A stretch of 64,000 nucleotides of DNA from Streptomyces longisporoflavus (GTDB taxonomy: Bacteria; Actinomycetota; Actinomycetes; Streptomycetales; Streptomycetaceae): assembly GCF_014649775.1 (NCBI RefSeq), contig NZ_BMTR01000018.1, positions 62,001 to 126,000 of the forward strand, written 5' to 3'. Below are positions 33,746 through 41,845 of this stretch, piece after piece. Position 1 is the stretch's first letter. Each line of letters opens with the position of its first letter. The position numbers and the translations under genes are program-made. The notes beneath the pieces were generated by a model. The model did no database searches, had not been told where the DNA came from, and was given only the letters and a program-made list of their open reading frames with translations.

Positions 33746-35406
33746 GCAAGCCCCGTAAGGGGCTGTCGCGCGGGAACGCGGCGCGGCTCGGTCTGATGGC
33801 CGTGCCCGTCGCGTTCTTCGCGCTCTTCTTCGCCTACCCGGTCGCCGCCATCGTCGCGCGCGGCCTGAAGGTGGGCGGGCAGTGGCAGTTCGGGCGGATC
33901 GCGGACGTCGTCGCGCAGTCCGACGTCCGGCACGTGCTGTGGTTCACCACCTGGCAGGCGCTCGCCTCGACCGCGCTCACGCTGCTGATCGCGCTGCCCG
34001 GCGCGTACGTCTTCGCGCGCTTCGAGTTCAGGGGCAAGCAAGTGCTGCGGGCGGTCGTCACGGTGCCGTTCGTGCTGCCGACCGTGGTCGTCGGTACCGC
34101 CTTTCTCGCACTGCTCGGACGGGGCGGTCTGCTCGACGAGATGTGGGGCGTGCGGCTCGACACGACCGTGTGGGCGATTCTGCTCGCGCATGTCTTCTTC
34201 AACTACGCCGTCGTCGTACGGACGGTCGGCGGGCTCTGGTCGCAGCTCGACCCGCGCCAGGAAGAGGCCGCGCGGATGCTCGGCGCCTCGCGGTGGACCG
34301 CCTGGCGGACGGTGACGCTGCCCGCGCTCGGGCCCGCGGTCGCCGCGGCGTCCCTCATGGTCTTTCTCTTCACGTTCACCTCCTTCGGCGTCGTGCAGAT
34401 CCTCGGCGGACCCGCGTACTCGACGCTCGAAGTCGAGATCTACCGGCAGACCGCCCAGCTCCTCGACCTGCCGACGGCCGCCGTCCTGACGCTCGTGCAG
34501 TTCGCCGCGGTCGGCCTGATCCTCGCCGTGCACGCGTGGACCGTGCGCCGGCGGGAGAGCGCGTTGCGGTTGGTGGACGCCGCCGCCGTGGCCCGGCGGC
34601 CGCGCGGCGCCGGGCAGCGGTCGTTGCTCGCCGGGGTCATGCTGACGATCGCCGTACTGATACTGCTGCCGCTCGGGGTGCTGATCGAGCGGTCGCTGAG
34701 CGGTCCGGGCGGTTACGGATTCACCTACTACCGCGAGCTGACGTCGGCGGACGGCGGTGCCTTCCTCGTCCCGCCGATCGAGGCGGTCTGGAACTCGCTC
34801 CAGTACGCGCTCGCAGCCACCGCCATCGCCCTGGTGATCGGCGGGCTCGCGGCGGCGGCGCTCACGCGGAAGGCCGGCCGCCTGGTGCGCGGTTTCGACG
34901 CGCTCCTGATGCTGCCGCTAGGCGTTTCCGCGGTGACGGTCGGCTTCGGGTTCCTGATCACGCTGGACAAGCCGCCGCTCGACCTGCGGTCCACGTGGAT
35001 CCTGGTGCCGCTCGCGCAGGCCCTGGTGGGCGTGCCCTTCGTCGTACGCACCATGCTTCCCGTCCTGCGCGCGGTGGACGGACGCCTGCGCGAGGCGGCT
35101 GCCGTGCTCGGGGCGTCGCCGCTGCGGGCGTGGCGGGAGGTCGACCTGCCGATGGTGCGGCGGGCGCTGCTCATCGCCGCCGGGTTCGCCTTCGCCGTGT
35201 CCCTGGGGGAGTTCGGCGCGACCGTCTTCATCGCGCGGCCGGACAACCCGACGCTTCCGGTCGCCGTGGCACGGCTCCTCGGGCGGGCGGGCGAGCTCAA
35301 CTACGGGCAGGCGATGGCACTTTCGACGATCTTGATGGTGGTGTGCGCGGTGTCGCTGCTGCTGCTCGAACGGCTCCGTACCGATCGCACGACTGGGGAG
35401 TTCTGA
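33721..35406 (+). CDS. thiP: Thiamine ABC transporter permease
   Basis: Double-length permease of about 561 residues with two homologous halves, each about six spans. Both halves contain an EAA-type loop for ATPase contact: EEAARMLGASRWTAWRTVTL and REAAAVLGASPLRAWREVDL. GTG 33721 is chosen inside the end of thiB; GTG 33709 is also possible. Its TGA overlaps the thiQ ATG. Confidence 0.92.
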   Translation: MDLARTEVGKPRKGLSRGNAARLGLMAVPVAFFALFFAYPVAAIVARGLKVGGQWQFGRIADVVAQSDVRHVLWFTTWQALASTALTLLIALPGAYVFARFEFRGKQVLRAVVTVPFVLPTVVVGTAFLALLGRGGLLDEMWGVRLDTTVWAILLAHVFFNYAVVVRTVGGLWSQLDPRQEEAARMLGASRWTAWRTVTLPALGPAVAAASLMVFLFTFTSFGVVQILGGPAYSTLEVEIYRQTAQLLDLPTAAVLTLVQFAAVGLILAVHAWTVRRRESALRLVDAAAVARRPRGAGQRSLLAGVMLTIAVLILLPLGVLIERSLSGPGGYGFTYYRELTSADGGAFLVPPIEAVWNSLQYALAATAIALVIGGLAAAALTRKAGRLVRGFDALLMLPLGVSAVTVGFGFLITLDKPPLDLRSTWILVPLAQALVGVPFVVRTMLPVLRAVDGRLREAAAVLGASPLRAWREVDLPMVRRALLIAAGFAFAVSLGEFGATVFIARPDNPTLPVAVARLLGRAGELNYGQAMALSTILMVVCAVSLLLLERLRTDRTTGEF

Positions 35407-36482
35407 TGGGCGTGGGCGTGGGAGTAGGTGCGGCTGCGGGTGCGGGTGCCGGCGCTGTGCCGGGGCTGTTGACGTTGGCCGATGCGACCGTGCGGTTCGG
35501 GGCGCGGGCCGTTCTCGACGGGGTCGGCCTTGACGTCGCGCGGCACGAGATCGTGTGCGTGCTCGGGCCGAGCGGCAGCGGTAAGTCCACGCTGCTGCGT
35601 GCGGTCGCCGGGCTCCAGGAACTCGATGCCGGGCAGGTGCTGCTCGACGGCCGCGATCAGCGGGGCGTACCGGCCCACAAGCGCGGGGTCGGCCTGATGT
35701 TCCAGGACCATCAGCTGTTTCCGCAGCGCGACGTGGCGGGCAATGTCGCGTTCGGGCTGCGTATGCACGGGGTGTCGCGGGGCGAACAGGCCGACCGGGT
35801 GGCCGAGTTGCTCGACCTCGTGGGCCTGCCGGGAGCGCAGCGGCGGGCCGTCGCCTCGCTCTCGGGCGGGGAGCAGCAGCGGGTCGCTCTCGCGCGAGCG
35901 CTCGCGCCGAGGCCGCGCCTGCTCATGCTCGACGAGCCGCTGGGGCAGCTCGACCGCTCGCTGCGCGAACGCCTTGTCGTCGAACTCCGGCAGCTCTTCG
36001 ACGAGTTGGGTACGACGGTGCTGGCGGTCACGCACGACCAGGGCGAGGCGTTCGCGCTCGCGGACCGGGTCGTGGTGATGCGGGACGGGCGGATCGCCCA
36101 GTCCGGTACGCCGCTGGAGGTCTGGCGGCATCCGGCCGACGAGTTCGTGGCGCGGTTCCTGGGCTTCGACAATGTCGTCGACGCGACGGTCGCCGGTGAG
36201 GTGGCGGACACTGTCTGGGGCAAGGTTCCGGTGCCGGACGGGGCGGAGGACGGGCCTTGCCGGCTTCTTGTGCGGCCGGCCGGGGTGCGGCTCGTTCCCG
36301 TTGCTGAGGGGGTGCCGTGCGCGGTGACCGCGCGGACCTTCCGGGGGACTCACGTCGCCGTTCATCTGGAGCCCCGGGTGGGGCCGCGGCTTGAGGCGGC
36401 CTGTGCGTTGCGGGACGCGCCGGGGGTGGGGGAGACCGTGGGGGTCGCGTTTGACGCGGGGGATGTCGTGCTTCTGGGCTGA
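35406..36482 (+). CDS. thiQ: Thiamine ABC transporter ATP-binding protein
   Basis: A 358-residue ABC ATPase. Walker A GPSGSGKST, Q-loop MFQDHQLFPQ, signature LSGGEQQRVALARAL, Walker B LLMLDEPLGQLD and switch His VTHDQ are all intact. A C-terminal regulatory domain (about 245-358) of TOBE type follows. The N-terminal 18 residues are a Gly/Val/Ala run encoded by G-rich repeats, probably non-essential. Coupled to thiP by TGATG. Confidence 0.92.
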   Translation: MGVGVGVGAAAGAGAGAVPGLLTLADATVRFGARAVLDGVGLDVARHEIVCVLGPSGSGKSTLLRAVAGLQELDAGQVLLDGRDQRGVPAHKRGVGLMFQDHQLFPQRDVAGNVAFGLRMHGVSRGEQADRVAELLDLVGLPGAQRRAVASLSGGEQQRVALARALAPRPRLLMLDEPLGQLDRSLRERLVVELRQLFDELGTTVLAVTHDQGEAFALADRVVVMRDGRIAQSGTPLEVWRHPADEFVARFLGFDNVVDATVAGEVADTVWGKVPVPDGAEDGPCRLLVRPAGVRLVPVAEGVPCAVTARTFRGTHVAVHLEPRVGPRLEAACALRDAPGVGETVGVAFDAGDVVLLG

Positions 36483-36583
36483 GGTTGCCGGTTGCCGGTT
36501 GCCGGTCGCCGTCGCCGTCGCCGGGAGTTGGGCGGGGCGAAACTCGGGTGCCCTTGGGGCGTGGTCGATCTAAGGTGCGGCCC

Positions 36584-37420
36584 ATGATGTCTTCGGGTGC
36601 GGGTGCGGGTGCGGGTGCGGGTGCGGGTGCGGGTTCCTTGTCGTACGACCGCTACTGCGCCGAAATCGGTGAGCAGATGGGGCAGTTGCGGGCGGCCCTG
36701 GCCGGGGCCGATCTTTCGGTCACTGTGCCGACCTGCCCGGAGTGGACTCTCGGGTACCTCGCCCGCCATACCGGCGGTGCTGTGCGCTGGGTGGAGCGGC
36801 TGGTCGCCGCCCGGGCCACGGAGGACATCCCGGAGGAGGATGTTCCCGGCATCCGCGGGCCCGAGGGGGACGATCCCGCCGCGCTCGACGCCTGGCTGGC
36901 CGAGACCGCCGGGCTTGCGCGGGAGACGCTGGCCGGCGTGAGTGCCGGGACTCCGGTGTGGACCTGGGCCGAACCGCGGAATGCCGGGTTCTGGGCGCGG
37001 CGTATGACGCATGAGTTGGCGATTCACCGGGCGGACGCGGCTATCGCCGCGGGGGTTGCGTACGAGGTCGCGCCGGAGGTTGCCGCCGATGCGATTGACG
37101 AGTGGCTGGAGATCGTGCAGTTCGTGCAGCGTACTGAGCCGGGGGACGGGGCTGCCGAGTTGCGGGGGGCGGGGCGGAGTATTCATCTGCATGCGACTGA
37201 TGCGCCTGCGGGGCTGAATGCCGAGTGGGTGATTGAGTTCCGTGAGGATGGGTTTGTGTGGCGGCGGGGGCATGAGAAGGCGACTGTTGCGCTTCGGGGG
37301 CCGTTGACTGAGGTGCTGCTTGCGTTTTATCGGCGGCGGGGGTTGGACGGTGGGGGCGTCGAGGTTTTGGGGGAGCGGGGGGTGCTGGAGTTTTGGTTGG
37401 AGCGGGCGTCGTTCGGGTGA
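36584..37420 (+). CDS. Maleylpyruvate isomerase family / DinB-like protein
   Basis: A 278-residue protein of the mycothiol-dependent TIGR03083 group. The N-terminal DinB-like domain has VPTCPEWTLGYLARHTGGAV and the second His segment RRMTHELAIHRADA, consistent with a three-His metal site. A C-terminal SCP2-like domain (about 190-270) is present. Residues 5-16 are a Gly-Ala run encoded by six exact gggtgc hexamers (36595-36630). ATGATG start; no clear ribosome-binding site. Substrate unknown. Confidence 0.82.
   Translation: MMSSGAGAGAGAGAGAGSLSYDRYCAEIGEQMGQLRAALAGADLSVTVPTCPEWTLGYLARHTGGAVRWVERLVAARATEDIPEEDVPGIRGPEGDDPAALDAWLAETAGLARETLAGVSAGTPVWTWAEPRNAGFWARRMTHELAIHRADAAIAAGVAYEVAPEVAADAIDEWLEIVQFVQRTEPGDGAAELRGAGRSIHLHATDAPAGLNAEWVIEFREDGFVWRRGHEKATVALRGPLTEVLLAFYRRRGLDGGGVEVLGERGVLEFWLERASFG
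36595..36630 (+). repeat. gggtgc hexanucleotide repeat (six copies) in coding sequence
   Basis: Six exact tandem copies plus a degenerate seventh (gggttc), in frame and encoding Gly-Ala. Length change by slippage would keep the frame. Confidence 0.9.
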
Positions 37421-37460
37421 GTTCTCCCCAACCCCGCCCCTTCCCGAAAACCCGCTCGGC

Positions 37461-37782
37461 GCAGGGGCCTTGTAGGTACCGTCATCACCGGCTTCGCCGA
37501 GTTCGTCCTCAAGCGCCGGACGGGCTGGGGGTGGGCCGGCTTGGGGCAGGGGCCTTGTGGGTACCGTCGTCACCGGCTTCGCCGAGTTCGTCCTCAAGCG
37601 CCGGACGGGCTGGGGGTGGGCCGGCTTGGGGCAGGGGCCTTGTGGGTACCGTCGTCACCGGCTTCGCCGAGTTCGTCCTCAAGCGCCGGACGGGCTGGGG
37701 GTGGGCCGGCTTGGGGCAGGGGCCTTGTGCGTACCGTCATCACCGGCTTCGCCGAGTTCGTCCTCAAGCGCCGGACGGGCTG
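37461..37782. repeat. 85-bp tandem repeat, about 3.8 copies
   Basis: Copies start at 37461, 37546, 37631 and 37716 with almost no differences. Each holds the core gttcgtcctcaagcgccgga, which I recall as a sequence common in Streptomyces intergenic regions. It fills the gap between convergent genes. On the minus strand the last copy encodes ISPSGA and a TGA stop, the expected end of the LOG gene. No spacer diversity, so it is not CRISPR. Confidence 0.9.
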
Positions 37783-37789
37783 ATGCCCG

Positions 37790-38941
37790 TCAGGTCGCGG
37801 ATGAGCATGATGCCAGTGCTGCCGGGGCGTCCTCCACGTTTTCCACCAGGGCGATCCTTGATTCCATCGAGCGGCCCCAGGCCAGTGCCTGGAGCAAGGG
37901 CCAGGCCGGGAGGTGGGTCGTCCAGTGGGTGTGGTTCACCAGGATCATCGGGGTGGGTTCGCCGCGGGACTCGTAGTAGTTCGGGGTTGCCGCGTCGAAG
38001 ATTTCCTGGAGCGTGCCCGCCGCGCCAGGGAGGAACACTATGCCCGCGTTCGAGCGTGCGAGCAGGCCGTCCTCGCGGGTGGCGTTGGCGAAGTACTTGG
38101 CCAGGTGGGTGGCGAAGGCGTTCGGCGGCTCGTGGCCGTAGAACCACGTGGGGATGCCCACCGACGCGCCGCCGGACGGCCAGCGCTCACGTACGTCGAA
38201 GGCGGCCCGCGCCCACTCGGTGACCGAGGGGGTGAAGGAGGGGGCCTTGGCGAGGAGTTCGAGCGCCTCGTCCAGCATCTCGTCGCGGAAGACGGACGCG
38301 TACGCCCCCAGGTTCGCCGCCTCCATCGCGCCGGGGCCGCCGCCGGTGGCGACCGTGAACCCGGCGCGGGCGAGCGTGCGGCCGAGCCGCGCCGCACCCT
38401 CGTACTCCTCCGTGCCGCGCGCCATCGCATGGCCGCCCATCACGCCCACCACCCGCGCGCTGACCAGCAGTTCGTCGAGGGCGTCCGAGACCGAGTCGTC
38501 GTGGATCGCGCGGAGCATCGAGGAGAAGACGTCGCCGTCGGCCTTGGTCTCCTGGAACCAGGCGTACGCGCGGGCGTCGGGAGTCGCCTCGTACCCGCTC
38601 TCGGCGAGGCCAGCGAACAGTTCGTCGGGGGTGTAGAGGAGGCCGCGGTAGGGGTTGAACGGCAGGCCCGGTACGGGCGGGAACACCAGCGCCCCGGCCC
38701 CCCGCACCGCGTCCACCGCGTCCTGCTCCATCGCGCAGCCGAGGAACACCGCGCCCGTGGCGTCGCGGTCCCGCAGCGCGGCCGTACGGCCCGTCAGGTC
38801 TATCGCCTGGAACCGGCATCCGGCGAGCGAGCCGTGCGCGGCGAGCTCGTCGAACTCCGCGAGCGACTCGATCTCACGCTCACCGCCCGGAAGGCGGGGC
38901 GACGGCGTGGCGGCGGATGCGGGTTCGGGAGTCGGCTGCAT
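37790..38941 (-). CDS. LOG-family protein (lysine decarboxylase-like Rossmann fold) with altered C-terminus
   Basis: A 383-residue protein. The nucleotide-binding LOG motifs are visible: GVMGGHAMARG, GGGPGAMEAANLGAY and FLPGAAGTLQEIFDA (PGGxGTxxE variant with Ala). LOG enzymes release cytokinin-type bases from nucleotide monophosphates or cleave related nucleotides; this longer two-part form is uncharacterised. The current frame ends ALASCSSAT at 37790. The neighbouring frame continues MLIRDLTGISPSGA to a stop at 37764, which looks like the ancestral end, so a small indel near 37810 is likely. Confidence 0.82.
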   Translation of the reverse strand: MQPTPEPASAATPSPRLPGGEREIESLAEFDELAAHGSLAGCRFQAIDLTGRTAALRDRDATGAVFLGCAMEQDAVDAVRGAGALVFPPVPGLPFNPYRGLLYTPDELFAGLAESGYEATPDARAYAWFQETKADGDVFSSMLRAIHDDSVSDALDELLVSARVVGVMGGHAMARGTEEYEGAARLGRTLARAGFTVATGGGPGAMEAANLGAYASVFRDEMLDEALELLAKAPSFTPSVTEWARAAFDVRERWPSGGASVGIPTWFYGHEPPNAFATHLAKYFANATREDGLLARSNAGIVFLPGAAGTLQEIFDAATPNYYESRGEPTPMILVNHTHWTTHLPAWPLLQALAWGRSMESRIALVENVEDAPAALASCSSAT

Positions 38942-38998
38942 CCGCCCATGCTAAGCAGGTCGCGCCGGGCGCCGGGCCGCAGCCCACGCCGACAGTCC

Positions 38999-39403
38999 TC
39001 AGCCCTGCACCTCGGACGGGTCCATCCACATGATTTCCCAGGTGTGGCCGTCCAGGTCGTCGAAGGCGCGGCCGTACATCATGCCGTAGTCCTGCGTCTT
39101 GCCCGCGGTGCCACCGGCCGCCACGGCCTTGTCGACCAGCTCGTCGACCTTCTCGCGGCTCTCGGCGCTCAGACAGAGCAGCGTCTCGCTCGTCGTCTTC
39201 GAGTCGGCGATCTGCTTCTCGGTGAACTGCTGGTAGTGCTTCTTGCTCAGCATCATCGCGACGATCGTCTCGCTGATCACCACGCAGGCGCAGTCGTCCG
39301 ACGAGAACTGCGGGTTGAGGGTGTAGCCGAGCTCCGTGAAGAACTTCTTCGAGCTGTCGACGTCGTTCACGGCGAGGTTCACGAAGATCATCTGCTGGTA
39401 CAT
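38999..39403 (-). CDS. VOC-family (glyoxalase/bleomycin-resistance fold) protein
   Basis: A 134-residue protein. The two beta-alpha-beta-beta-beta modules are seen as MIFVNLAVNDVDSSKKFFTE, LGYTLNP and, at the C-terminus, YGRAFDDLDGHTWEIMWMDP, where the metal ligand Glu lies in WEIMW. Closest in style to the PhnB-like/extradiol-type subgroup. Substrate unknown. Confidence 0.88.
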   Translation of the reverse strand: MYQQMIFVNLAVNDVDSSKKFFTELGYTLNPQFSSDDCACVVISETIVAMMLSKKHYQQFTEKQIADSKTTSETLLCLSAESREKVDELVDKAVAAGGTAGKTQDYGMMYGRAFDDLDGHTWEIMWMDPSEVQG

Positions 39404-39587
39404 GAGTCGTCTCCCGATGCGGTGAGTTCTGCGTGGCGCGTGCGTTCCGTGCCTTACGGAGGGGTAGACGTACGTTCGACGCAGAACTCATCGCCGGTCG
39501 CGGATATTTTTTCCGCGTGTTCCCGTGTGTTCCCGTGTGTTCCCGCGTGTTCGGGGCGAGGCCCTGACCGCTTGCGGAGAAAGGTGC
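39404..39587. other. Intergenic region with gtgttcccgt repeats
   Basis: About 184 bases. Near 39515-39555 a 10-bp unit (gtgttcccgt) is repeated three to four times. An AT-rich ATATTTTTT tract just upstream could be part of a terminator for the minus-strand exporter genes. No gene is supported. Confidence 0.5.
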
Positions 39588-40772
39588 TTACTTCGCGAGC
39601 GGCAGCGCGGCCAACTCCGCCACGACCCAGGTCAGCGGCCCGATCACGACGGCGAGCGTGCCTGCCCGCAGCGCCGCGGTGCCGCGCAGCATGGCTGCCG
39701 GCGCCCCGAGCTGGAGCAGCGCGGAGGTCGTGTCCGCGCGCGCGTGCTTGGCCTCGATCGTGACCGTGACCAGCGTCAGCACCGCGCACCCCGCGACGAG
39801 CAGCGCGCCGAGCGTCGTCAGCGGGCCGATGGCGGGGCGGTCACCGGCGTAGAGGGTGAGCGCCGCGTAGGCCCCGGAGCCCACCGCGCAGAGCACCCCG
39901 AGCGGCCGCCCGATCCGCCGCGCCTCCTCCTGCAGCCCGCGCCCGGCAAGCAGCCGCATCGCGCCGGGCCGTGCCGCCTGAAGGACGCGCCCGCACAGAT
40001 ACGTGAGGCCGGGCCCGGCGAGCGCGAGGCCGACCGCCGTGAGCGCCCACCCGGCGAGCACGCCCGCGGGGCTGCCGGCCAGGCCGCCCGGCAGCGTGAG
40101 GTCCGACGTGCCGGCGGAACGGCTCGCGTACCCCTCGACGGCGAGGCCCGCCGCCAGGAGGGCGATCCCCCAGGGAAGCCCGCTCGGCGGCGAGCCGGGC
40201 GCCGCCCGCGTGTACCACCGCGCCGGTTCGTCCTGCTCCCTGTCGGGTTTGGCGGGCTTCGCGGTCCGGGGTCGCAGTACGGCCGCGCTGGCGGCGGTCG
40301 CAGTGAGCGGGACCACGGCGAGCAGGGTGAGTGCCGCGGCGACGGGCAACGGCTGGTCGGCGGCGAGCAGTTCGGACGCGGCGCCGTCGAAGGGCAGGCC
40401 CGTCAGATCGCCGCGCAGGTGCAGGAAGACCAGGAGCGCCACCATCGAGCCGAGCGTGCACGCCACGGCCGTGGAGATCGCGGCGAGCACCGAGAGCTTG
40501 GCCGGGCCGAGACCCACCGCAGAGAGCCCGGAGCGCGGTTTGGTCGCCGGGTCGGTGCGCGCGACGGTGACGGCGAAGTAGACGGTGGCGGCGATCGGCG
40601 CCACGCACCAGGCGAGCCGCAGCAGGGCCCCGCCGGAGGCGTCCGGGTGTCCCATCGCGTACCCCAGCGTGCACAGCAGCAGGAAGCCCGTGCCGGCCGA
40701 CGCCGCGGCGACGAGCAGCCTGCGCAGCTGGACCAGGGGGCGGGCGCCGCGGGCTAGACGGAGAGCGAGCAC
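39588..40772 (-). CDS. ABC-exporter type integral membrane protein
   Basis: A 394-residue membrane protein with about ten hydrophobic segments, for example LLVAAASAGTGFLLLCTLGY, LSVLAAISTAVACTLGSMVA and LGALLVAGCAVLTLVTVTIE. GTG at 40772 overlaps the ATPase gene stop by 19 bases, so the two encode one transporter (FtsX/MacB-like arrangement). Substrate unknown. Confidence 0.78.
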   Translation of the reverse strand: MLALRLARGARPLVQLRRLLVAAASAGTGFLLLCTLGYAMGHPDASGGALLRLAWCVAPIAATVYFAVTVARTDPATKPRSGLSAVGLGPAKLSVLAAISTAVACTLGSMVALLVFLHLRGDLTGLPFDGAASELLAADQPLPVAAALTLLAVVPLTATAASAAVLRPRTAKPAKPDREQDEPARWYTRAAPGSPPSGLPWGIALLAAGLAVEGYASRSAGTSDLTLPGGLAGSPAGVLAGWALTAVGLALAGPGLTYLCGRVLQAARPGAMRLLAGRGLQEEARRIGRPLGVLCAVGSGAYAALTLYAGDRPAIGPLTTLGALLVAGCAVLTLVTVTIEAKHARADTTSALLQLGAPAAMLRGTAALRAGTLAVVIGPLTWVVAELAALPLAK

Positions 40773-41632
40773 GCGGCCCGGCCTTCCGCGTCGTCGGAGT
40801 CGCCCCCGGAACCGGCGCTCCGGGCGGGGCCGGCCGCCGCACCGGGCTCGTCGGCCCCGGGCCCGTCCGCACCGGGCTCGTCCGTCTCGGCTGTCTCGGT
40901 TGTCTCTGCTCTCTCTGCTGTCTTTTCTGTCTCTTTCACGCCCGGCAGATGCACCGTGTTCACGCGTCGTCCGTCGAGCAGCGTGAGCGTGCGGTCGGCG
41001 AGGGCGGCGACCTCCGCGTCGTGCGAGGCGAGCACGACCGTGATGCCGTGCGAGCGGGCCGCGGTCGTCAGCGTACGAAGGACGTGGGCGCGGTCGGCGC
41101 GGTGCAGCGGCGCGGTCGGCTCGTCGGCGAAGATCACGGAAGGCATCGTGACCAGGGCCCGGGCGATGGCGACGCGCTGGCGCTGGGCCTGGAGGAGCGC
41201 GTGCGGCCGCTTGCGGGCGCAGTCGCCGATGTCGAGGCGGTCGAGCCACTCCCGGGCACTCGCCTTGGACTCGCGGTGCGAGGCGCCGCGCAGCATGAGC
41301 GGCAGCGCGACGTTCTCCCCGGCCGTGAGCTCGGGCACGAGGTGCGGCTCCGGGTCGATCCACCCGAAGCGGTCACGGCGCAGGCGCTCGCGGACCACCG
41401 GGGTCATCGTGTGCACCGGCGTGCTGTTGAACCAGACCTCGCCCTGCTCGGGCAGGAGCTGGCCGCAGAGGCAGCGCAGCAGAGTCGTTTTGCCGCTGCC
41501 GCGCGGGCCGGTGACGGCGAGGATCTCGCCCTCGCGCACGCCCAGCGACACGCCGGTGAGCGCGGGCGAGCCGTTGTGTGTGACGTGCAGGGCGCGTGCC
41601 CACAACACGTCGTTGTCCGGCGGGGCCACCAT
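40754..41632 (-). CDS. ABC transporter ATP-binding protein with degenerate signature
   Basis: A 292-residue protein. Walker A is GPRGSGKTT and Walker B VIFADEPT, followed by LASHD with the switch His. The ABC signature is LLQAQRQRVAIARAL in place of LSGGQ, and the Q-loop reads GWIDPEPHLV without Gln. The last 60 residues are an acidic, Glu/Thr/Gly-rich tail. ATG 41632 is chosen because GAGG lies 7-8 bases upstream. Pairs with the permease gene. The degenerate motifs raise the possibility of low or asymmetric ATPase activity. Confidence 0.85.
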   Translation of the reverse strand: MVAPPDNDVLWARALHVTHNGSPALTGVSLGVREGEILAVTGPRGSGKTTLLRCLCGQLLPEQGEVWFNSTPVHTMTPVVRERLRRDRFGWIDPEPHLVPELTAGENVALPLMLRGASHRESKASAREWLDRLDIGDCARKRPHALLQAQRQRVAIARALVTMPSVIFADEPTAPLHRADRAHVLRTLTTAARSHGITVVLASHDAEVAALADRTLTLLDGRRVNTVHLPGVKETEKTAERAETTETAETDEPGADGPGADEPGAAAGPARSAGSGGDSDDAEGRAACSLSV

Positions 41633-41745
41633 CACGTACACCTCGGTTCAGATCAGTTTGCCTCCCCCGTACGGGGGAACGAAGGCGGGGCCGATCGGTC
41701 ACTGGGCACGCTAGGGATCCGGGCCGCGCTGCCTGGAAACGACGC

Positions 41746-41788
41746 GGCCCGGGGGCGCCCGTCTCACTCGAACGGGCGCCCCCGGGCC
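41746..41788 (-). terminator. 17-bp stem terminator after the aminotransferase gene
   Basis: GGCCCGGGGGCGCCCGT at 41746-41762 pairs perfectly with its complement at 41772-41788 around a 9-base loop. It lies 58 bases after the minus-strand aminotransferase stop. The strongest hairpin in the window. Confidence 0.8.
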
Positions 41789-41845
41789 ACTGTTGATCAC
41801 TCGATCACGCGATCACATGATGTCGCTCGGAGCTTCCGGCGTGGC

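Noticed and set aside
37461..37782. Possible CRISPR array
   Set aside because: Repeats are contiguous 85-bp units with no variable spacers and no cas genes nearby.
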